The notes beneath the pieces are model-generated. The model saw only the letters and a list, made by a program, of their open reading frames with translations, made no database searches and was not told the origin of the DNA. The position numbers were made by a program, and so were the translations under genes. DNA of 59,234 nt, taken from positions 1 through 59,234 of the forward strand of contig NZ_JOAK01000033.1 in the NCBI RefSeq assembly GCF_000720455.1, read 5' to 3'. The DNA comes from Streptomyces virginiae (GTDB lineage Bacteria > Actinomycetota > Actinomycetes > Streptomycetales > Streptomycetaceae). Each line of letters starts with the position of its first letter. The first letter of the stretch is position 1. This document shows, piece by piece, positions 1 to 7,801 of this stretch.

Positions 1-64
1 CCCCCACCCCACGGCAGCGCTCCGACAGTGCCCCGAAGCCCGCCCGACGCGTGGGAGCGGGGAC

Positions 65-154
65 GGGGAGGGGTGTCCCCGCAGGACGAGCGCGCGACCG
101 CTGGGTACTGCCGCGATGGCCCGCGCGCGCCGAGCCGAGGAGACACCCCTCCCC
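65..154. repeat. Inverted repeat with 13-bp arms near the left edge
   Basis: The arms GGGGAGGGGTGTC (65-77) and GACACCCCTCCCC (142-154) are perfect reverse complements separated by 64 bases. I see no convincing gene in bases 1-359: the open frames there are GC-rich shadows. The repeat could be part of a transcription terminator region or a remnant of a larger palindrome; its role is unknown. Confidence 0.5.
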
Positions 155-180
155 GGCCCCGCGACCGGCCCGCACCATCA

Positions 181-358
181 AGCCCCGCCGGCGATTGAGG
201 CGCGGGGTCTGGGGCAGAGCCCCAGCACACCGGCCGGGGGCCGCCCCGGACCGCTACCCCCGCGGGAGCGGACCGGGCAGGCGCAGCCGAACCCAGCCCC
301 GCCGGCGATTGAGGCGCGGGGTCTGGGGCAGAGCCCCAGGACACCGGCCGGGCCGGCG
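181..358. repeat. Two copies of a 114-bp GC-rich intergenic repeat
   Basis: The unit begins with AGCCCCGCCGGCGATTGAGG at 181 and again at 295, so the period is 114 bases; the second copy is incomplete and runs up to the stop codon of the phosphatase gene at 360. Each copy contains two self-complementary parts (CCCCGC..GCGGGG and CTGGGGCAGAGCCCCAG). The same unit occurs in reverse orientation at the right end of the window, and a shortened relative (core GCCGGCGTTTGAGGCGCGGGG) occurs at 16.9, 30.5 and 35.7 kb. Such palindromic elements are scattered through Streptomyces chromosomes. Confidence 0.85.
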
Positions 359-359
359 C

Positions 360-956
360 TTACGCGTCCAGGTGGCCCGTGTCGTTCCAGCGCTCCAGCG
401 CCGGCGCACCGTAGGCCCACCCCAGGACCGACAGCGACGTCGGTTCCAGGCGGATGCGGGCGCCGAAGGACGCGTCGAAGCCCAGCCAGCGCGCGGCCAG
501 CGTGCGCAGGATGTGCCCGTGGGCGAAGACCAGCACGTCCCGCTCCGCCGAGCGCGCCCACGCCACCACCTCGTCGGCGCGCGCCGAGACGTCGGCGACC
601 GACTCGCCGCCCGGGACGCCGTCGCGCCAGATCAGCCAGCCCGGCCGGACCGCCTGGATCTCGGCCGGGGTCATGCCCTCGTAGTCGCCGTAGTCCCACT
701 CCATCAGCGAGTCCCACGGCTCCGCCCGTACCCCGAAGCCCGCCAGCTCGCAGCTCTCGCTGGCGCGGACCAGCGGGCTGGTGCGCACCTCAAGGCCCGG
801 CAGGCCCTTCCAGGGGTCGCGGGCGAGGCGTTCGCCGAGCAGTTTCGCGCCCTGTTTGCCCTCCTCCAGCAGCGGCACGTCCGTGCGTCCGGTGTGCTTG
901 CCGAGCTGGGACCACGCCGTCTGGCCGTGGCGGGCCAGCAGGATGCGGGGGGCCAT
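360..956 (-). CDS. Histidine phosphatase family protein (phosphoglycerate mutase-like)
   Basis: A 198-residue cytosolic protein of the histidine phosphatase superfamily. The phospho-accepting RHG motif is at the N-terminus ([11 protein letters not shown], about residues 5-15) and the second catalytic histidine is in VFAHGHILR near residue 140; a SPLVRASES segment supplies the conserved arginine. I start at the ATG at 956 ([12 protein letters not shown]) because longer reading to 1019 adds residues with no family counterpart. The family removes phosphate from small molecules or proteins; the substrate cannot be told from sequence. The stop codon abuts the 114-bp repeat. It is divergent from the nuclease-helicase operon that starts at 1105. 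Confidence 0.88.
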   Translation of the reverse strand: MAPRILLARHGQTAWSQLGKHTGRTDVPLLEEGKQGAKLLGERLARDPWKGLPGLEVRTSPLVRASESCELAGFGVRAEPWDSLMEWDYGDYEGMTPAEIQAVRPGWLIWRDGVPGGESVADVSARADEVVAWARSAERDVLVFAHGHILRTLAARWLGFDASFGARIRLEPTSLSVLGWAYGAPALERWNDTGHLDA

Positions 957-1104
957 GCGAATCTCCCGATCGGTGCGAGATTGTGCGTTTTTACGATGGT
1001 TTCCTCGTCCGACCATCATCCATCACGCCCCCCGCCTGCTCTCCCACCGGCCCGTTTCCGCGCTCCGCACACGATTGTCAGTGGCGGATGGGACACTTCC
1101 GCGG

Positions 1105-2274
1105 GTGAGCTCTTACCCGCCCAGCAGCCCCACGCAGCCCACCACGCTGCGTCAGCGGCTCGCCGGCCTGCGAGGCCCCGCCGTGCAGCCCCGCCCGCTC
1201 GACGCCCGGGCGCTGGCGGCCCTCGCCGCCAACCCCGGCTGCGGCAGACGCGCACTGCTCGACGGCGCCGGTGTGGACAAGAACGCCCTCGCCACGGCCC
1301 TCGGCTCGCCCGCCGCCTTCGGGCAGTCGCAGTTCGCCATCGTCCGCGGGAACTCCTTCGAGGCGAAGGTCAAGGGCGACGGCGGGGCCGAGCTGCTGCG
1401 GCTGGTCCACGGGCACCTCGATCCGGCCGCCGAGCCGCCGGGGGCGGGCGCCCGCGTCCCCGACCTCACGGCCGCCGGGCCCGAGGGCCGCGCCGCCCGG
1501 ACCGCGCTCGCCCTGCGCGAGGCCACCGCGACGAGGGACTGGACCCTGCTGGACCACCCGATGCTGGCCCTGGAGGTGGCCGGTTCGCCGGCCTATCTGG
1601 AGCCGGACGCCGTCGTCGTGCACCCCGACGGCCGCTGGACCGTGGTGGAGATCAAGTCGTTCCCCATGATCGACGCGGCCGCGGACGCCGCGAAGGTGGG
1701 CGCGGCGGCCCGCCAGGCCGCCGTCTACGTCCTGGCCCTGGAGCGGACCGCCGAGAAGCTGGCCGGCGCCGAGGTCGGGCACACCGTGCTGCTGGTCTGC
1801 CCCAAGGACTTCTCCAACCTGCCCACCGCCGCCCCCGTCGACGTCCGCCGCGAGCGCGCGGTGACCCGGCGCCAGCTGGAGCGGCTGACCCGGGTCGAGG
1901 AGCTGGCCGCCGCGCTGCCCGAGGGGCTGACCTTCGACCCGGAGCGGACCGCCGAGGAGCTGGCCGAAGCCGTGTCGGCGGTGGACGCCGCCTACGCCCC
2001 CGAGTGCCTGGCCGCCTGCGAGCTGGCCTTCCACTGCCGGGAGCGGGCCCGCGCCGCCGACGAGGTGACGGCGCTGGGCCGTTCCGTACGGGGCGAGCTG
2101 GGCGCGCTGACCACCGTCGAGGCGGCCCTCGCGGCTGCCTCCGGGGCCGGCTGCGCCGAGGACCCCACGGCCGCCGCCCTGCACCGCGCGGCCCGGCTGC
2201 GCGCCGAGGCGCTGGAGCTGGCCGCCGCCCGTCCCCGTCGCCACGTCCCGGAGTCCCCCGAATGCCCCTGCTGA
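1105..2274 (+). CDS. PD-(D/E)XK nuclease with a probable iron-sulfur cluster
   Basis: 389 residues from the GTG at 1105. The sequence shows a PD-(D/E)XK core: Pro-Asp168 in EPDAVVVHPDG, then E182-I-K184 in VVEIKSF, followed by a helix with Arg-Gln-Ala resembling the RecB-family QxxxY motif (RQAAVYVLALE). Cysteines lie at 46 and at 301, 305 and 311 (C-X3-C-X5-C), the split arrangement seen in AddB/Cas4-type nucleases that carry a 4Fe-4S staple. From this I infer a DNA exonuclease or endonuclease. It overlaps the next gene by 13 bases and sits in a three-gene operon with an SF1 helicase, so helicase-nuclease cooperation in DNA processing, repair or defence is likely. Specific function unknown. 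Confidence 0.78.
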   Translation: MSSYPPSSPTQPTTLRQRLAGLRGPAVQPRPLDARALAALAANPGCGRRALLDGAGVDKNALATALGSPAAFGQSQFAIVRGNSFEAKVKGDGGAELLRLVHGHLDPAAEPPGAGARVPDLTAAGPEGRAARTALALREATATRDWTLLDHPMLALEVAGSPAYLEPDAVVVHPDGRWTVVEIKSFPMIDAAADAAKVGAAARQAAVYVLALERTAEKLAGAEVGHTVLLVCPKDFSNLPTAAPVDVRRERAVTRRQLERLTRVEELAAALPEGLTFDPERTAEELAEAVSAVDAAYAPECLAACELAFHCRERARAADEVTALGRSVRGELGALTTVEAALAAASGAGCAEDPTAAALHRAARLRAEALELAAARPRRHVPESPECPC

Positions 2275-3845
2275 GCACCCTGGCCCGGCTGGAGGCCGTC
2301 CGTGCGGGCCGCGCCCAGCCGCTCGCGACGGTGCGCCACCGCCACCTGAGCGAGAACCCGCTGGTCTTCGTACCGCTGACCACGGCCGGTGAGGCCGGGG
2401 CTCCGCTGGGAGCGATGGTCGGCACCGACCCGAACGAGCCCCGGGTCTTCGTGATACCCCAGCCCCGCGACCGGGACCTGCGCTGGGCGTTCCTCGCGGA
2501 CCTCGCGGTCCACGTGCTGGCCCACATCGACGCGTACGCCGATGCCGTGGAGCCGGCCGAGCGCAGCGAGACCGACCCGGAGACGGGCAAGCGGGTCAAG
2601 GTCGAGACCGAGCTGTGCGTGGACGCCCCGCAGTTGATCGTGCCGAGCCGGGCGGGCATCGAGTACGTGCGGCTGCTCGGGCGGTCGATGAGGTTCCGGC
2701 GCACCGCGGAGGAGGATCCGGACAATCCCTATCCGGCGCCTTCGCGGGTGCCGCTGCTGGGCCGCTGGTTCACGCACCTCGGCGAACGGGCGCGGGTGCC
2801 CGGGTCTTCGATGCTGCTGTCGGCGACGGACCTGCTGGCGCGGCACTGGGCGACCGGGCAGAGCAATCTGGAGGACCAGCACCTGGGCGCGCTCCTGGCC
2901 TGGATCGCGCCGTCCGGCGGCGGGTCGGGGGCCGAGGCGGCCCTGCGTGCGGAGCTGGGCCGCGACGAGCACGGCCAGTTGCTGTGCCCGCCGGCCGGTC
3001 CGGCCACCGACCCGGCCTTCGACAACAAGCTGCTGGCTCCCGCGATCGCCCGCTACGACGCGGCGCGCGCGGCCCTGGCGGCCGGGCCCGGGGACGACGA
3101 CCGCGAGGTCCGCACGGCGGAACGGGCCGTGCGCCGGCTGGTGGTGGACCAGATGTCGAGCACCTGGTGGGCGACGTGGGAGGCGATCGACCTGGTCCGC
3201 GCGCTGCCGCCGGGCGAGCGGGCGGAGGAGCGCTGGACACGCGACCGCTGGTCGTACACCGGGCACCGGGACCGCGTACGGGCGGGCGAGCCGCCGCAGC
3301 CGCGCCGTGACGACGCGGTGACGGCGGCGCAGAAGCTGGCCACGCGGGAGACCGAGCAGGTGCGCCTCGACGCCCAGGAGGCGCTGGACGACCCCCTGGT
3401 CATGGCGGGCCGGCGGCTGGCGGGCGAGGCCTTCGCAGGCGAGGTCACCGAGGTGGTGATGGAGTGGACGGAGTCGAAGCGGCCCAGTCCGCGGCCGCTG
3501 GTGACGGTGTCCACGGAGGACCGGCCGCAGCTCGCGGACGGCAGTGGCGCGAAGGTGTACCGCTCGCTGGACGGGCGGCCGCAGAGCGCGCAGTTCGTCC
3601 GGTTCGAGGAGGATGGGCAGGTGGTGCTGCGACTCCTCGACAAGATGGGGCGCGGCCGGGACCCGGAGCCGGGTTCCGTGCCGGAGAAGGGCGACCGCGT
3701 GTGCTGGACGCTCTTCGAGCACGACGCGCGCGGCGGTCCGAAGCTCCCGGACCCGGAGCAGACGCCGTGGACCCATGGCGGGCCGCCGGGGTCCGGGGCC
3801 GCAGTCCACCTTCCCGACGCCGTCACCGACGAGGACATCCTGTGA
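2262..3845 (+). CDS. Uncharacterised protein of the nuclease-helicase operon
   Basis: 527 residues, ATG at 2262 inside the end of the nuclease gene (13-base overlap) and GTGA overlap with the helicase gene. I do not recognise a family. It is soluble, rich in charged residues, has a tryptophan-rich central part (RWFTHLGERAR; SSTWWATWEAIDLVRALPPGERA) and ends in an acidic tail (PDAVTDEDIL). No transmembrane segment, signal peptide or nucleotide-binding motif is visible. The long frame extending upstream to base 51 is a shadow of the nuclease gene. Translational coupling on both sides argues for a complex or pathway shared with its neighbours, possibly as scaffold or DNA-binding subunit (inference only). 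Confidence 0.75.
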   Translation: MPLLSTLARLEAVRAGRAQPLATVRHRHLSENPLVFVPLTTAGEAGAPLGAMVGTDPNEPRVFVIPQPRDRDLRWAFLADLAVHVLAHIDAYADAVEPAERSETDPETGKRVKVETELCVDAPQLIVPSRAGIEYVRLLGRSMRFRRTAEEDPDNPYPAPSRVPLLGRWFTHLGERARVPGSSMLLSATDLLARHWATGQSNLEDQHLGALLAWIAPSGGGSGAEAALRAELGRDEHGQLLCPPAGPATDPAFDNKLLAPAIARYDAARAALAAGPGDDDREVRTAERAVRRLVVDQMSSTWWATWEAIDLVRALPPGERAEERWTRDRWSYTGHRDRVRAGEPPQPRRDDAVTAAQKLATRETEQVRLDAQEALDDPLVMAGRRLAGEAFAGEVTEVVMEWTESKRPSPRPLVTVSTEDRPQLADGSGAKVYRSLDGRPQSAQFVRFEEDGQVVLRLLDKMGRGRDPEPGSVPEKGDRVCWTLFEHDARGGPKLPDPEQTPWTHGGPPGSGAAVHLPDAVTDEDIL

Positions 3846-5191
3846 CTCCTGTGACCGCACCGGCCGCCTTCGACCCGGGCGCCGCGGCCGCCCGGGCGAC
3901 CGCGGCGATCCTGCACGACACCCTGCACGGGACGGAGCGGGGTGTCGTCGTCGACTCCCCGCCGGGGGCCGGCAAGTCCACGCTCGTCGTCCGCGCGTCG
4001 CGGGAGCTGGCCGCCGCGGGGCGCCGGCTGATGGTGGTGGCGCAGACGAACGCGCAGGTCGACGATCTGGTGCTGCGTCTGGCCGACAAGGATCCGGAGC
4101 TGAGGGTCGGCCGGCTGCACAGCAGCGACGGGGACGCCTACGACCCGGCGCTGCGGGAGTTGCCGTCGGTGACCCTGTCGGCCAGGCCGGGGGACCTCGC
4201 GGAGCTGCCGATCACGATCTCCACGGCGGCGAAGTGGGCGTTCGTCAAGGACGTCGAGCCGTGGCAGCACGCGATCGTCGACGAGGCGTACCAGATGCGC
4301 TCCGACGCACTGCTGGCCGTGGCCGGGCTGTTCGAGCGGGCGCTGTTCGTGGGCGACCCGGGGCAGCTGGACCCGTTCAGCGTGGTCGGGGCGGAGCAGT
4401 GGGCGGGTCTGTCCTACGACCCTTCGGCGTCGGCGGTGAGCACGCTGCTGGCGCACAATCCGCAGCTGCCGCAGCACCGGTTGCCGGTGTCGTGGCGGCT
4501 CCCGGCGACGGCGGCGCCGCTGGTGTCCCGCGCGTTCTACCCGTACACGCAGTTCCGCAGCGGTACGGGCCCGGGCGACCGGAAGCTGTCGTACGGGGTG
4601 CCCTCGGACGGGTCGGGCCCGGACCGGGTGCTGGACGAGGCCGCCGAGGCGGGCTGGGGCCTGCTGGAGCTGCCGGCGCGGCACACGCCGCGCACCGACC
4701 CGGAGGCGGTCGGCGCGGTGGCCCTGGTGGTGCGCCGGGCCCTGGACCGGGGGGCGGTGACGTCCGACGAGCAGTCCCCGGGGCCGGCCCCGCTGACGCC
4801 GGACCGGATCGCGGTCGGCACGGCCCACCGCGATCAGGCCGCCGCGGTCCGCGCGGCGCTGGCCTCGCTGGGGGTGGGCGGGGTCACGGTGGACACGGCG
4901 AACCGGCTGCAGGGCCGCGAGTACGACCTGACGGTGGTCCTGCACCCGCTGTCGGGGCGTCCGGACGCGACGGCCTTCCACCTGGAGACGGGCCGGCTGT
5001 GCGTGCTGGCTTCGCGGCACCGGCACGCGTGCGTGGTGGTGGCCCGGGCGGGCATAGCGGAGCTGCTGGACGATCATCCGTCGACGGAGCCGGTGCAGCT
5101 GGGCGTGACGGTGAAGTTCCCGGACGGCTGGGAGGCGAACCACTCGGTGCTGGCGCACCTGGCGGAGCACCGGGTGTCCTGGCGGCCCTGA
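3842..5191 (+). CDS. Superfamily 1 DNA/RNA helicase (AAA_11/AAA_12 type)
   Basis: 449 residues from the GTG at 3842, overlapping the previous stop codon by four bases. SF1 motifs are in order: Walker A SPPGAGKST (residues 39-47), Ia VVAQTNAQVDDL, Walker B variant AIVDEAY, motif III FVGDPGQLDPF, motif IV VSWRLP, motif V DTANRLQGREYD, motif VI ASRHRHACVVV. This set is complete, so ATPase activity is expected. The protein is compact, close to a bare helicase core without accessory domains. With the PD-(D/E)XK protein two genes upstream it makes a split helicase-nuclease pair, comparable in logic to AddAB but with separate small polypeptides. Polarity and substrate are unknown. Confidence 0.85.
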   Translation: MTPVTAPAAFDPGAAAARATAAILHDTLHGTERGVVVDSPPGAGKSTLVVRASRELAAAGRRLMVVAQTNAQVDDLVLRLADKDPELRVGRLHSSDGDAYDPALRELPSVTLSARPGDLAELPITISTAAKWAFVKDVEPWQHAIVDEAYQMRSDALLAVAGLFERALFVGDPGQLDPFSVVGAEQWAGLSYDPSASAVSTLLAHNPQLPQHRLPVSWRLPATAAPLVSRAFYPYTQFRSGTGPGDRKLSYGVPSDGSGPDRVLDEAAEAGWGLLELPARHTPRTDPEAVGAVALVVRRALDRGAVTSDEQSPGPAPLTPDRIAVGTAHRDQAAAVRAALASLGVGGVTVDTANRLQGREYDLTVVLHPLSGRPDATAFHLETGRLCVLASRHRHACVVVARAGIAELLDDHPSTEPVQLGVTVKFPDGWEANHSVLAHLAEHRVSWRP

Positions 5192-5205
5192 CGTGTTCGG
5201 GGCGT

Positions 5206-5697
5206 TCAGTCCCTGCCCTTGCGTGCGGCGCCGAAGCGGTGCCGGAGCACTTCGCCCACCTCGGCCAGGGCCTGGAGCTGCTCCGGGGTCAGGATGTCGA
5301 TCAGGTGGCGGCGCACCGATTTCACGTGGAGCGGGGCGGCGTCCGTGATCGCGGCCACTCCGGTGTCGGTGAGGACCACCTCGGCGCCCCGGCCGTCGGT
5401 GGCGACTTCCTCGCGGCGGACGATGCCGCGCTGTTCCATGCGCGTGAGCTGGTGGGACAGCCGGCTGCGCGACCAGCGCATCAGCTCGGCCAGTGCGCTG
5501 ATGCGCATGCGGTGGCCGTCCGTCTGGCCGAGCACGGACAGGACGTCGTAGTCGGCTTCGGAGAGCCCGCTGTCCTGACCCAGGTCGCGCGCGATCTCCG
5601 CGTTGACCAGCGGGAACATCCGCCGCCACGCGTACCAGGCGTCCTGCTCGGCCTCGGTGAGCCAGCGGGGCTCGGATGCGGGGGTCATGCCTTCCAC
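5206..5697 (-). CDS. MarR family transcriptional regulator
   Basis: A 163-residue winged-helix repressor: the central part (LSEADYDVLSVLGQTDGHRMRISALAELM) leads into the recognition helix WSRSRLSHQLTRMEQRG and the wing RREEVATDGRGAEVVLTDTG. The chosen GTG start at 5697 and an ATG at 5688 differ by three residues; neither has a good ribosome site. It is transcribed away from an FMN reductase gene, with three TGACACNTCA-like sequences between them, so it very probably represses that gene and itself, as is common for MarR proteins responding to phenolics or electrophiles. The ligand is not evident. Confidence 0.9.
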   Translation of the reverse strand: MEGMTPASEPRWLTEAEQDAWYAWRRMFPLVNAEIARDLGQDSGLSEADYDVLSVLGQTDGHRMRISALAELMRWSRSRLSHQLTRMEQRGIVRREEVATDGRGAEVVLTDTGVAAITDAAPLHVKSVRRHLIDILTPEQLQALAEVGEVLRHRFGAARKGRD

Positions 5698-5710
5698 TTT
5701 AGCCAGATCG

Positions 5711-5774
5711 GTGACACATCATCTACCTGGTTGACACGTCACTCACATAACGCTTTCATTAGGTGACACATCAA
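5711..5774. promoter_or_regulatory. Repeated operator candidates for the MarR regulator
   Basis: Three related sites lie between the divergent genes: GTGACACATCAT (5711-5722), TTGACACGTCAC (5731-5742) and GTGACACATCAA (5763-5774). The middle one is nearly palindromic (TGAC-N2-GTCA). It also contains a consensus -35 TTGACA (5731-5736), with a -10-like TTCATT at 5755-5760 (18-base spacing) reading toward the reductase, so binding there would block that promoter. Confidence 0.6.
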
Positions 5775-5803
5775 CAACCACACCGACCGGGAGAGCCCAC
5801 TCC

Positions 5804-6388
5804 ATGACCCGCCTGCACGTCATCTCCGCCGCCACCCGTCCCACCTCCTCCGGCCGCCCGCTCGCCCAGTGGGTCGCGGGCGAGGCCCGCGCGCACGGCG
5901 GCTTCGACGTCACCCCCGTCGACCTCGCCGAGATCGCACTGCCCTTCCTGGACGAGCCCGAATACGCCTCCACCGGGAACTACGCCCACCAGCACACCCG
6001 CGACTGGAGCGCGCTGGTCGACTCCGCCGACGCCTTCCTCTTCGTCCTGCCGATGTACAACGGCGGCTTCACGGCGCCCTTCAAGAACGCCATCGACTTC
6101 CTCTACAACGAGTGGAAGGGCAAGCCGGTCGGCATCGTCAGCTACAGCGCCGGCCCCACCGGCGGCGCCCCGGCCGCCGACATGCTGCTGCCCGTCCTGA
6201 CCCGCCTCGGCATGCTGCCCGCCGAGCACTCCGTCGCGATCCCGGGCATCCCGAAGCTGATCGGCGCCGAGGGCTTCGAGGCCCCCGAGGCCCTGTCCGG
6301 CGAGCTGGCCGCCGTACTGGCCGACGTGGCCGAGCTCGCGGCGAAGCGCGCGGCGGAGCTCGGGGCGGAGGCCGTCGTCACCGTCTGA
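5804..6388 (+). CDS. NADPH-dependent FMN reductase family protein
   Basis: 194 residues with the flavodoxin-like fold of NAD(P)H:FMN reductases: N-terminal beta strand and phosphate loop SAATRPTSSGRPLAQW (about 8-23), the substrate/flavin loop LPMYNGGFTAPFKNAIDF (about 85-102), and a third loop SYSAGPTGGAP. Such cytosolic enzymes reduce flavins, quinones or azo/nitro compounds. It is the divergent partner and likely target of the MarR regulator; a ribosome site (GGGAG) precedes the ATG at 5804. The likely physiological role is detoxification of electrophiles or quinones, inferred from the regulator type. Confidence 0.9.
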   Translation: MTRLHVISAATRPTSSGRPLAQWVAGEARAHGGFDVTPVDLAEIALPFLDEPEYASTGNYAHQHTRDWSALVDSADAFLFVLPMYNGGFTAPFKNAIDFLYNEWKGKPVGIVSYSAGPTGGAPAADMLLPVLTRLGMLPAEHSVAIPGIPKLIGAEGFEAPEALSGELAAVLADVAELAAKRAAELGAEAVVTV

Positions 6389-6593
6389 GCCGGCCCCGGC
6401 CGGGTGGTCTTTTCCGCGGCGCGCGGCTGACGGCCGATCACCTGAGCGACTCCCCCGCCACTCGGTCCGCCCGTCTGCCCGTGCGCCCCGTCCGTCGTAC
6501 GGGTGTTCCAACCCGTCGGGGCGCGCTCTTGCGGGGCGTTGGACAATGGACGGTGGCCCGGAAGGTTTTCGCACGCGCAGCAGGAGGACAGGG

Positions 6594-6938
6594 ATGGCAG
6601 AGCCCGAGCGGACCGAGCGGCGGCTGCGGCCGGCGCCGCTGCTCTTCGAGCCCTCGGAGGCCGTGGCGGATCCGGAGCACTTCTTCGACCTGGAGTCGAT
6701 CGAGGACCCGCAAGAACTGCTGGCCCGCGCGACCGAACTGACCCTGGCCTTCCGGGCGGCGCAGGAGCGGGCGGTGGAGTTCCAGGCCCTGGCGGCGGCC
6801 CAGCTGGCGGACCCGCGGCGCTTCGACCGGCTCACCCCGGCGGCCATCGCCGAGCAGGCGGAGTGGACCGAGGACTACGCCCGCAAGATGATCGAATTCG
6901 GCGAGACCCTCCAGCACGGCCGCGCCGACCTGGCGTAG
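6594..6938 (+). CDS. Conserved hypothetical protein, 114 aa
   Basis: The ATG at 6594 follows a strong AGGAGGA site (6582-6588), so the longer frame from 6546 is not used. The product is a small, acidic, mostly helical protein: an N-terminal segment LFEPSEAVADPEHFFDLESIEDPQELL and a long helix through ELTLAFRAAQERAVEFQALAAAQL. No family motif, signal peptide or membrane segment is visible. The 200 bases before it hold no gene. Function unknown. Confidence 0.7.
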   Translation: MAEPERTERRLRPAPLLFEPSEAVADPEHFFDLESIEDPQELLARATELTLAFRAAQERAVEFQALAAAQLADPRRFDRLTPAAIAEQAEWTEDYARKMIEFGETLQHGRADLA

Positions 6939-7002
6939 CGGCCGACCGTCATATGCGGGGGCAATGTACTCCCGACCTACTCGCCCTGTCCTGATTTTCG
7001 GT

Positions 7003-7015
7003 AACTCCGGGAGTT
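7003..7015. promoter_or_regulatory. Small perfect palindrome ahead of the prim-pol-like gene
   Basis: AACTCC-G-GGAGTT at 7003-7015 is a perfect inverted repeat about 30 bases before the ATG at 7046. A -10-like TAGACC (7033-7038) lies a few bases before the start codon and no ribosome site is present, which would fit a leaderless transcript with the palindrome near its -35 region. Confidence 0.35.
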
Positions 7016-7045
7016 CGGATCGCTACGGCGGGTAGACCTTGGCAT

Positions 7046-7642
7046 ATGACGACGCTGACGACGGCCCACGGATGCACCGCCCTCCACGCCCGCGGCGAGC
7101 GCACGCGCACCGCGCCCGCCACACACGTCACCCCGCAGGGCGCCGCCTGGCTCACCTCGGCCTCCGCGCACCCCCGCCGCACCCTCGCGCTGTGGGAGGC
7201 CCGCCCCGGCCTCCCGGCGACACTGCCCTGCGGGAACGCCTTCGACGTCGTCAACGTCCCGCTCGTCCTCGGGCGCCGGGTCCTGGACCTGTTGTGGGCG
7301 GAGGGCCCCGGCTCCGGCCCGGTGGCCGTGCACCGCGGCCGGATGCTGCTCTTCGCCGCCCCCGGCACCGCGCACCGGCTGCCGGCGCTGCTGGCGTGGG
7401 AGGAGTGGGGCGCCTCCCGGCCCGCCCCGGCGCCCCTGTGCCACGGCCGCGGGGACGCCGTCACCGTGCCGCCGCTCGCCGCCGGCCCGGGCCCGTCGCG
7501 GTGGCTGGTGGCCCCCGACACCCGGGAGCCCTGGCTCCCGGGGCCCGAGGCCCTGCTCTGGGCCTTCGTACGGGCGGCCCGCACCGCCGCACCGACCGGA
7601 CCTGGGGATATCGATTTTTCGTTCCGCGGATCCTCCTGCTAA
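7046..7642 (+). CDS. Prim-pol-like conserved actinobacterial protein
   Basis: 198 residues. The pattern TPQGAAWLTSASAHPR...ALWEARPGLPATLPCGNAFDVVNVP and GPGSGPVAVHRGRMLLFAAPGT matches a group of actinobacterial proteins often annotated as bifunctional DNA primase/polymerase-like or hypothetical. The archaeal-type prim-pol catalytic acidic residues are not obvious, so primase activity should not be assumed. No signal peptide or membrane segment. It directly precedes a tRNA-Lys gene, with the tRNA promoter inside or just after its 3' end. The start has no clear ribosome site (see palindrome entry). Confidence 0.65.
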   Translation: MTTLTTAHGCTALHARGERTRTAPATHVTPQGAAWLTSASAHPRRTLALWEARPGLPATLPCGNAFDVVNVPLVLGRRVLDLLWAEGPGSGPVAVHRGRMLLFAAPGTAHRLPALLAWEEWGASRPAPAPLCHGRGDAVTVPPLAAGPGPSRWLVAPDTREPWLPGPEALLWAFVRAARTAAPTGPGDIDFSFRGSSC

Positions 7643-7645
7643 TGT
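7640..7645 (+). promoter_or_regulatory. Probable -10 element of tRNA-Lys copy 1
   Basis: TAATGT 16 bases before the tRNA start, overlapping the stop codon of the preceding gene. The equivalent position in the other two tRNA-Lys copies holds TAGAGT and TAGTAT, each followed by a similar TC-rich stretch and GTCAGCA, which supports a shared promoter layout. Confidence 0.45.
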
Positions 7646-7660
7646 CTTCCTCGTCAGCAA

Positions 7661-7734
7661 GCGCCGCTAGCTCAGTTGGTTAGAGCAGCTGACTCTTAAT
7701 CAGCGGGTCCGGGGTTCGAGTCCCTGGCGGCGCA
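7661..7734 (+). tRNA. tRNA-Lys (anticodon CTT), copy 1
   Basis: A 74-base cloverleaf without encoded CCA. Acceptor arms GCGCCGC / GCGGCGC pair, discriminator A at 7734; D arm AGCTCAGTTGGTTAGAGC; anticodon arm GCTGA-CTCTTAA-TCAGC gives CTT; T arm CCGGG-GTTCGAG-TCCCTGG. Identical genes lie at 16701-16774 (minus) and 23624-23697 (plus). It is followed by a terminator hairpin. Confidence 0.97.
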
Positions 7735-7744
7735 CAGACGGAGG

Positions 7745-7772
7745 AAGGCCCCCCACGCGAGTGGGGGGCCTT
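7745..7772 (+). terminator. Terminator after tRNA-Lys copy 1
   Basis: AAGGCCCCCCAC-GCGA-GTGGGGGGCCTT forms a 12-bp GC-rich stem with a 4-base loop, ending in T-rich sequence (TTGTTCG). The 11-13 bases between tRNA and hairpin (CAGACGGAGGAAG) are the same as after copy 3. Confidence 0.85.
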
Positions 7773-7801
7773 GTTCGTGTCCCCGTCACGGCATCACACC
7801 G

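Noticed and set aside
51..2261. Long plus-strand open frame upstream of the 527-residue protein
   Set aside because: It runs antisense to the histidine phosphatase and out of frame with the nuclease; the composition is Arg/Pro-rich as in GC-rich shadows, and the real start at 2262 has coupling with the upstream gene.
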